64,000 bases of DNA from Catonia carolina (lineage: Eukaryota > Arthropoda > Insecta > Hemiptera > Achilidae), in NCBI GenBank assembly GCA_035578175.1, contig JAQMRL010000003.1:89382469-89446468 (forward strand), written 5' to 3'. The stretch's first letter is position 1. Each line of letters starts with the position of its first letter. Positions 57,218 through 64,000 of this stretch are shown one piece after another. Below the pieces are notes generated by a model that was given only the letters and a program-made list of their open reading frames with translations, had not been told where the DNA came from and made no database searches. Position numbers and translations under genes: made by a program.

Positions 57218-57514
57218 ATTTTAAAATGCTATGATATTTACCGTAAGTAATATCGATACAGAAACTACTTTGTATGCTTAGAAACTTCAAGACGATACAG
57301 TTTAAAAACTACGGTACATCCTATATCGTTGTATGGTTTGTTTTGAAATCCCTAGTTATTGAACGTGTTTAAGTAGAGTAGGGTAGTATTAAATATTATT
57401 ATAGAAAGCATCTACCCTGAAATATAGCTAGCGTTCGGACCATAAGACGCATGGTAATTTTTAGGTCATTTTCCTACGGAAAAAAGTGCGTCTTATCGTC
57501 CGGAAAATACGGTA

Positions 57515-60500
57515 GTTTAAATTTATTATGAGCTCAAAATTATTTATTATTGTATAGTTACGATAAGTTTCTTCTTGCAGTTAGTTGTCGGCTAATCGTG
57601 ATTTTGTCCATCCATCGAATGGGGCATCGAGTCATTCGTGCCATTCTTACCTGCTTGCTTTTAAAATATTTTAATTGTTTCATAATTTTGAATTGTAAAT
57701 TCCTTCACTTTTTGATCCCCATCTTTGATAAATTTTAATATTTGACGTCTGGAAAATTATTTATGTTATTTATGTTTTCCTTCATAAAATTGTATTTAAT
57801 ATAGTTTAATTGTTTTAGAATATCATGAAATTATTTGGAAATTATTTATTATTAATTATGATTATTTTTATAATGATTTATTTTAATTCTCAACAATTCA
57901 ACTATTAATTTGATCTTCGATCAAAGATCTAATAAGTCCATAGGCTGCTATTCTACAAACGGATCTGATTTTTTTAATAATTAAACACGTACTTAACAAA
58001 TTATAAATGAACAAATACATTACGGCTCATTAACCACAAATTAATTTACAATGAACTAGTGAGTTTCGTTTAAATAACGACGACATACCAACGCTGTCTG
58101 GGTACAATTAGGAAGTATGATATGAAGGGGCTGAGCTCATCTATCTATTATAGGCTACAAAAAATTGATTAAATACGAAACAAATTAATAGTGCTTATTA
58201 GTAAACTTATCAATAATTGGTTTGAGAATTGCCATTTCAAGCAAGAATTATCGGTTATGTCAACAACAACGGTGAAAATCTATAATTACACTCGCAAAGC
58301 TTTAAGTCAATGACCAAGTGTGATCAAGAATGATCAAGAAAAGTACAATGAGATTTTCAGCAAGTTTCTGTTAAGTTCGTACATTCTTTCAAAAAGTATA
58401 AAATGTTTACGCTTAGTTGAAAAGCGGAGGGCCCGTGTTATATTTCTTAATAAGTGAATCTCAAATATTTTTATACATTAAAAATTAATGGTATTGTAGC
58501 CCATTCTAGTACCAATCGTCAAAAAGTTGACGAGACTTTAAATAAATTATTTTCAAAAAATTGCAAATAGTTTTACCAAATCAAAAAACATTCATGGAAA
58601 TTCAAACATAAATTACTTTAAATAATCTCTTGCAAAAAGAGATTTGAACCAACTTTATATGATTTTTGAAATTTTTATTGTAATAAAATTCCCGTTCTGT
58701 TTGAGTAAATCGTAATAAAAATATTTTGTATTTCCTGTAAGCTGAATTATTTTTGGATTTTATAATTTTTTTTTCATAGTTTTATGAGTTCGTATTTTGT
58801 AGTAAAATAATAAATCAATTTAAAATTAGTCCTGAGGCCTGAAATAACTGTCTTCACTACTTGTTAACCATACAGAGTAGAAAGCGGTTACATTTTTCTT
58901 CCCACAGCCTGTTGGATTTTGGTTACCATAAATAACATTAGCAGTTCCCATTGTCTGGTATATGCTTTAGATTATATTTTAATTGCCAGGATACACAAAG
59001 AAATCGTGCAACTAGAATTGGTTGAAATTTGCATAAATTCTGGAAGGTATATGTTTGATAAGGGCAAGAATAGGAAAACGCCTAGAAACATTAAACTTGA
59101 CAGGCGGTGAAAGCGTACAAGAACCAGAACTAGTCCTCAGTCAAATTTTTATTTAATAATAATAATATGAATGAAAAGTATTATAAAAAGAAATTAGAAA
59201 AACACGTGGAAATACAGAAGAGTATTCGTAAACCATATGTCGCCATGCCTGGATCTGGGGTTTTCTAGACCTTCAGGCACAAGAGCTTTCCGTTATAATA
59301 CCAAACTCTTAAGGCCAAAAGCCCGTCTAGTATATTTTCAATGTGGATTTGTAGCTTAAATAAAATCAATTTAATTATGTGATGATATACGCATTCGACA
59401 AGGAGTAACTCTAATGCTGAAGGTAAGTAATATTTAGACGGGTGTTGTAAAATTTCTTCTCATGTCAAGTTTAATTTCTACAATGTTTATTCTTCTTCGA
59501 CTATCACCAAACATCAAATATTTGGGTTCTTCTTCTTGGAGTGCCAACTACATCAATGGCAATTGGTGAGAGCATCAACATTACATCTCTGGTAAATCAC
59601 TCTCTATCGTGAACCCCTCTCAAACGAGCCTGCTTACTCATATTTGTTCAGACTCTACAAGACTTTCGTATTATTCTTGATGTGTAGGCATTTTCTTGAT
59701 CAATAAATTTCATAAATAACACCCCTGCGTAAATGACTAAGGTAGATATAAGACAGTAGTCTTATTTTCATTATGCTCAGATGGTCCACTAAATCTAGAA
59801 CATTCTTCTTATTACCCAGTTCTCGAAAGCTTTAAACGAATAATGTTCTACATTCTCAAAGTCCGTTTTATCACATCATATAGCAGGAAAGAGTAAATTA
59901 ATTAGTTTTAAAAATTTATATCTTACAGGAAGTTAAATTTGTGCCATTATAAGACAGATTCTTCATGTAAAAAATCGGCTTGCCATTTCAATAAGAAGTT
60001 ACTCTTCGAATTAAGCTTAATTATTTTATTACCTTAATTCTTGCACAGTTTTCTTGCAACACCGAAATATCAGCCGTCTGGTTTAACATCCCTTCTTTGT
60101 TGGTATTCCATGGATAAAATAGTCCGAACTTAAAATGGATAAAACATCAAACTTATTTTTAAATAAGTAACCTGTAGTACTTTTTGAAGATTACTGAGAC
60201 GTTTCGTGCAGTTTCCTAACCATTATATACAATTTCTAATGTTATTCTCAAAGTCCCTATTGCGTGCACAAAACTAACCTTTGAAAAAATGACTTGACAG
60301 CTTGTTTTTTCCACAGTGGAACAAAACTACTATTACTATTCTCTAATTATGATAAAGATCCTTTCCTCATTTCCTCTATAAATTTATTTAGTTTGTTGAA
60401 ATTTTTCAGTAGACTAATTTATAACTGTAATAAATAAATTATCATACAAGATCGATTAAATATAACAAGTGACATGCTTACAACTAGAGCATTACTAATT

Positions 60501-61425
60501 GGCTGAAATTAAATTAAACATTTTGTTCCACGTGTAAATCTTCTACTATTACTGAAGTAAATCTCGTAATAAAATAACAGAAAGCTTTGTTGAATTATTC
60601 TTATCATATTTCAACTACAATGCTTGTAATCTATTCTTGACATTCATTTCCCTTTCTTTGAAATATAAATCAATGTATGAAATAAGTTTTCTTTATGCAC
60701 GTTAATAGCATAAAAAATATTAATTTCCGTATTATTTATAACTATTCTCTGTTTTATTACACCTGTCTAGAATCTTTCTATATAAATGGAAATCACATTT
60801 AAATTAAATCCGATAAATTTAAATTATATTAAAAAATCTTTTATGATTCTTTTTTAGTTTTACATGTGTTGTAATGGAAAGCATCAAATGACTGTGGTGG
60901 TAAAAGAAGGTCAGTGTTTCTGTATTGTTTCCGCCTTCATTTTGTTTTGCCTTTTTGTATCTCTCACCCGCTCACAGCAAACTAAAAAAGTCAAAATTAA
61001 AATAAATTAAACTAAAAAAGTCAAATTAACAGCTAGATCATGTCAGTTAATACTATTATTGTGCAGTTGATTTCCGCACTCATTTTTAACTTTTTTAGCT
61101 GAGAATGGGGTAAAGTACATAAAACAAACTTTTTGATAAACTTGTGCAAGTTTATTGAATTTCACTCTTTGTAATTTTTAGCGGTGATACTGAACGTCAA
61201 ATATTAGTGAAAATGGTTGCTCAATTTTGACCAAAATTGAAAAAAACAGTTTTTAATAATGAACATGTTTAGGCCAAAGACTGTTTATTTCCTGAGATGT
61301 GACGTGTTATTTTAAATTGAATTCGATATAAGAGATTTGTTACAAAATTAATAAAGTATACCCAAAGAGGATAAAGGAAACAGGAAACAGAAGGATTGTA
61401 CAAAATATAAATTTTAAGATTTACA
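57515..61425. other. AT-rich non-coding stretch
   Basis: A LINE-like 3' tip may sit at 59525-59660 (minus): cttcttcttggagtgccaac resembles the terminus at 66-110 (cttcttcttcaagtgccgtc). Otherwise no gene or repeat is supported; the 63-codon frame at 58919 is unassigned. Confidence 0.45.
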
Positions 61426-61429
61426 TTAA

Positions 61430-62110
61430 ATCGAAACAATAAGGTTTAGAAGAAAGTGTTGTGCAGCAGCAACAGTGGTTTAGAAGAGATGGGAAATTTA
61501 AAAGTAGGCAACGAAAACATACAGGAAGTTGGGGAATTCTGCTATCTAGGGAGTAAAATAACAAAGAATGGTAGAAGCACAAGTGATATCAGAAGTAGAA
61601 TTGTTCAAGCTAGAAATGCCTTTGAAATGGAAAACAGCTTACTGACTCCAAACATTGATTTAGAGATTAGAAAACAATTCTTAAAACATTATGTTTGGAG
61701 TGTAGCATTATACGGGAGTGAAACGTGGGTGATAGGGGCTGTAGAAAAGAAGAAGATAGAAGCTTTTGAAATGTGGTGTTATAGGAAAATGTTAAAGATT
61801 AGGTGGGTGGACAAAATAAGTAATTTAGAGGTTCTTAGGCGAGTGGATGAAAAAAGCAGTATATGGAAGCATCTTACCAGAAGAAGGGATAGGCTCGTGG
61901 GGCATATCTTAAGACATCCAGGTATTGGGCAATTTATAATGGAGAGTAATATTGAAGAAGTAAATTGTAGCGGAAGCAAAGATTAGAATATATAAAGCAA
62001 ATTACAAAATATGTAGGCTGTTACATGTATGTAGATATGAAACGACTTGCGCAAGATATAACAGCTTGGAGAACTGCTTCAAACTAGTCGAGAGAGTGAT
62101 GACAAAAAAA
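61430..62110 (+). mobile_element. 5'-truncated LINE 3' end, family gamma
   Basis: The frame 61456-61986 reads NLKVGNENIQEVGEFCYLGS, then FLKHYVWSVALYGSETWVIG, FEMWCYRKMLKIRWVDKISN, and HILRHPGIGQFIMESNIEE. It then shifts by -1 and continues EYIKQITKYVGCYMYVDMKR then LAQDITAWRTASN to a stop at 62085-62087. These are the ordered blocks of an endonuclease-reverse-transcriptase LINE tail: YLGSxI, YGSETW, FEMWCYRRMLxIxW, LGHILRH, RLAQDRxxWRxA. The catalytic YxDD part lies further upstream and is missing. One frameshift in ~210 codons suggests moderate age. Family alpha at 62-432 shares the FEMWxYRRML block but differs at the end. Confidence 0.88.
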
Positions 62111-62114
62111 GGAT

Positions 62115-62735
62115 TTGGAATATAATGCTTTTCACGATTGATGAACTCTGCTGTTCCACGCGTTTAGCCCAACCAGAACGATTGGCAGCGTTGCTAAATT
62201 GAATGAATAAATCAGCTTGACTATCATTACGCGCGCATGCATATAAAAGCCACAGTAGTTCACTCATGTCTTGCATCTCGAACTAAACACATCGATTACA
62301 GAGCGCGCCAACATGCAATACTTTATAATATAATCAGCTGATTGTCTATTTTCATAGATTATAATTGTTATTAAAAGGCCAAAAAAAAAAAATGGCTGAC
62401 ATAATTTTCAACAGTTCTACGAGAGGAAGTATTGGCAACGTTGCTGCAAGTCATTGGGTAGCTATGAAGTGGATAGAGGGCATGCGTACGTTCAGAGCTC
62501 ATCAACTTTGAAAAATAGTATACAATCTGGAATGTTCCAGATGATTTTTTTTGTGTTTTGTCCGACTGATTTTTACGTTATTCTGACACAGTTGGAGAAA
62601 AGAAACAGTGGAAAATGAGTTTTAAAAAAACAAACCCCTCAAGAGAAGGTAGTTATAATAAACTTTGTATTGAAGGGTCGGCCAGATGTTTACTGCTGCT
62701 GCAGCGGTTGTTTTGTAAAAATATCACGTGGAATT
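62115..62735. other. Non-coding stretch with TATA-like motif
   Basis: catataaaagccac near 62240 is followed ~30 nt later by ttcactca, a promoter-like arrangement that could come from an LTR or other element, but no such element is recognised. Related phrases ggcagcgttgct and ggcaacgttgct occur at 62188 and 62434. Confidence 0.4.
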
Positions 62736-62739
62736 TTTT

Positions 62740-63045
62740 AAGTCAATGATCCAATCAGCTGAAATGATGTTCATTAGACATATAAAAGGATGTACGAAAC
62801 AAGACCACATCAGGAATGTGGTGATTAGAGAGGAATCTGGAACTTAACTACAAAATGAGCTCATCACGAAATATAAAGGACTATGGAAAGATCATTTTAA
62901 TTAAAGTGTCACAGAACCGATTATTTTTGAATGCATGGCTTTATAAACCAACGGGTACAAGAGGAGTGGGAAGAACGAGGAAGAGATGGACGCCGGAACA
63001 GGCTCAATTACAGCCTAATCCATGATGGACGACGATGACGATCAT
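62740..63045 (+). mobile_element. Decayed LINE 3' end, family beta
   Basis: Reads IQSAEMMFIRHIKGCTKQDH then IRNVVIREE, a broken middle, and ALYKPTGTRGVGRTRKRWTP then EQA, followed by cagcctaatccatgatggac and a GAC/GAT tail. Same end structure as 49559-50109 but clearly older. Confidence 0.85.
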
Positions 63046-63089
63046 TTTTATAGATATAGTCTACAATGTAGTAAGACAAGAAAAGATGA

Positions 63090-63200
63090 AAATAAGTTTT
63101 TGCAGATAATTAAAAAAGCCTAAAATTTATTTCAAACTTTTTTCTACGGTGCTTAGTTCAGCGTCAATTAGTAATTTTCTGTTATAGGTGTAGGTGATAT
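63090..63200 (+). repeat. Partial copy of the ~900-bp dispersed repeat
   Basis: cctaaaatttatttcaaactttttt and cggtgcttagttcagcgtca correspond to the agagcctagtttagcgtg segment of 17340-18250 and 29940-30875. Confidence 0.5.
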
Positions 63201-63204
63201 TTTT

Positions 63205-64000
63205 CAGTATTGGAAAGAGAACGTCGTGAGAGTATTTCCAACCAGGTTTTTTATATTATAAAACTATCAGTATTAAATTAAAATATAAGTGTTAACATAT
63301 TACTTGATAGGGTTTAAACCAATTTTAAAACTTAAATTTAAATATTAAACCATCGTAAAGGAATTCAATTGAGAATTGTCAGTATTTCAATCTGTAATTT
63401 CATATGTTTAATTATGATTTTAACTTAAGTTTCTTTCAATAAATTGTTCGGTCACAATTATTTTACTAGTGTTTCTTTGCGTCATCGGAATATTCAACAA
63501 TTAATTATATATACGTAATTCAATATTTAATTTGATTTGTAAAATTTAAAACGTCACTACAACGGTACATCATCGTTATTGTACACAAATTTATTAATTT
63601 TACAGCTACTATACAGCGTTTGAATAGTTTATAATAATTAAGTTAAAATCTATTACTCATATCTTTTTCATTATCAAAAATCTGGTATGAAATGCTTAAA
63701 TAACTTTTCTTGCCATTGTAAATACATAACCTATATAAAATCATCAGGAAACAGTACAAAATGAAAAACATTACGTAATTTTAATCATGAGTGAATGACG
63801 CAAAATAAAAAACAACCTCTGCAGAACTCCAAAATACGAATATCACTAACTGACGCTAAACTTGTTAAGTAGAGAAAGTATTTTTAAAATAAAACTTGTA
63901 ATCTTTTTAATTTTCTATAACTTTGATTATATATTCTTCTGCATCTTCTGCCTTTCAAGGATTCGGCATGTCTCCCTGTTTCGAACCTCTCAAATCTGCC
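63205..64000. other. AT-rich non-coding stretch to window end
   Basis: 63835-63930 resembles 425-540. The last ~60 bp (ttctgcatcttctgcctttc...) are CT-rich and may begin another repeat cut by the window edge. Confidence 0.4.

Larger units (their letters stand above)
56146..57512 (-). mobile_element. Pogo-like (Tc1/mariner superfamily) transposon remnant
   Basis: Ends cgtatttttcggacgataag (left) and cttatcgtccggaaaatacg (right) are near complements, next to TA on both sides. gg(a)c(g/c)ataagacgca is repeated in tandem near the left end (56156-56190) and recurs near 57436. The minus strand encodes a Brinker-like DNA-binding domain. Terminal repeats of this kind (tattttccggac-ataag-cgcac) accompany pogo/Tigger-type elements in other animals. 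Most of the transposase is deleted. Confidence 0.75.

Noticed and set aside
58919..59110. 63-codon plus ORF with ARIHKEIVQLELVEI
   Set aside because: Faintly like the end of some GIY-YIG/Penelope-type proteins, but too short and unsupported to call.
62230..62290. Promoter-like TATA motif near 62240
   Set aside because: Spacing is plausible but no downstream ORF or element supports a transcript.

Overview
This is an AT-rich window of eukaryotic, almost certainly insect, nuclear DNA. The evidence is one splice-bounded exon of a Sidestep-like immunoglobulin protein, very long non-coding stretches, and a dense layer of arthropod-type repeats: Jockey, R1-like and other endonuclease/reverse-transcriptase LINEs, tRNA-derived SINEs, mariner and pogo transposons, TTAA-target elements and large foldback elements. 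There is no prokaryotic signal: no operons, no dense CDS and no ribosome binding sites. The order cannot be fixed from sequence alone; a hemipteran or other large-genome insect would fit. I found no rRNA gene, CRISPR array or functional tRNA gene. The only tRNA-like sequences are SINE heads.

Layout. 0-6 kb: LINE 3' ends, a GC-rich island at about 1.78-2.48 kb (TATA box, intronless basic 135-aa ORF, three histone-type 3' hairpins), and an internally deleted Tc1/mariner-type element (4550-5346). 6.2 kb: the Ig exon, the only good host coding exon. 6.4-13.7 kb: mostly unremarkable intron-like DNA with LINE scraps. 13.7-17.3 kb: a repeat pile-up with three back-to-back Jockey fragments, another Jockey fragment, a SINE, and an R1-like LINE 3' end with a 12-bp target-site duplication (TSD). 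17.3-18.2 and 29.9-30.9 kb: two copies of a ~900-bp non-coding repeat. 24-26 kb: Jockey scraps and a 1.1-kb foldback element whose loop has been hit by a SINE with a perfect TSD. 31-35 kb: duplicated segments, a SINE with a 13-bp TSD, and an (ATT)n array. 39-41 kb: a young truncated LINE, and a tandem-repeat block split by a Harbinger-like MITE. 43-48 kb: a second SINE family, LINE remnants, a near-perfect 48-bp palindrome and an exactly 1,000-bp TTAA-type element. 49.5-52.5 kb: a young LINE (14-bp TSD), an older LINE end, a second TTAA-type element and a 1.0-kb near-palindromic foldback. 54-57.5 kb: a mariner with two inverted 3' ends, and a pogo-like remnant. 61.4-63 kb: two more LINE 3' ends.

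No set of genes works together here. The window most likely lies in introns or flanks of a Sidestep-family neuronal or adhesion gene. The most unusual items are the histone-like GC-rich island, the double-3'-end mariner, the two long foldbacks that could form hairpin RNA, and the 48-bp palindrome.
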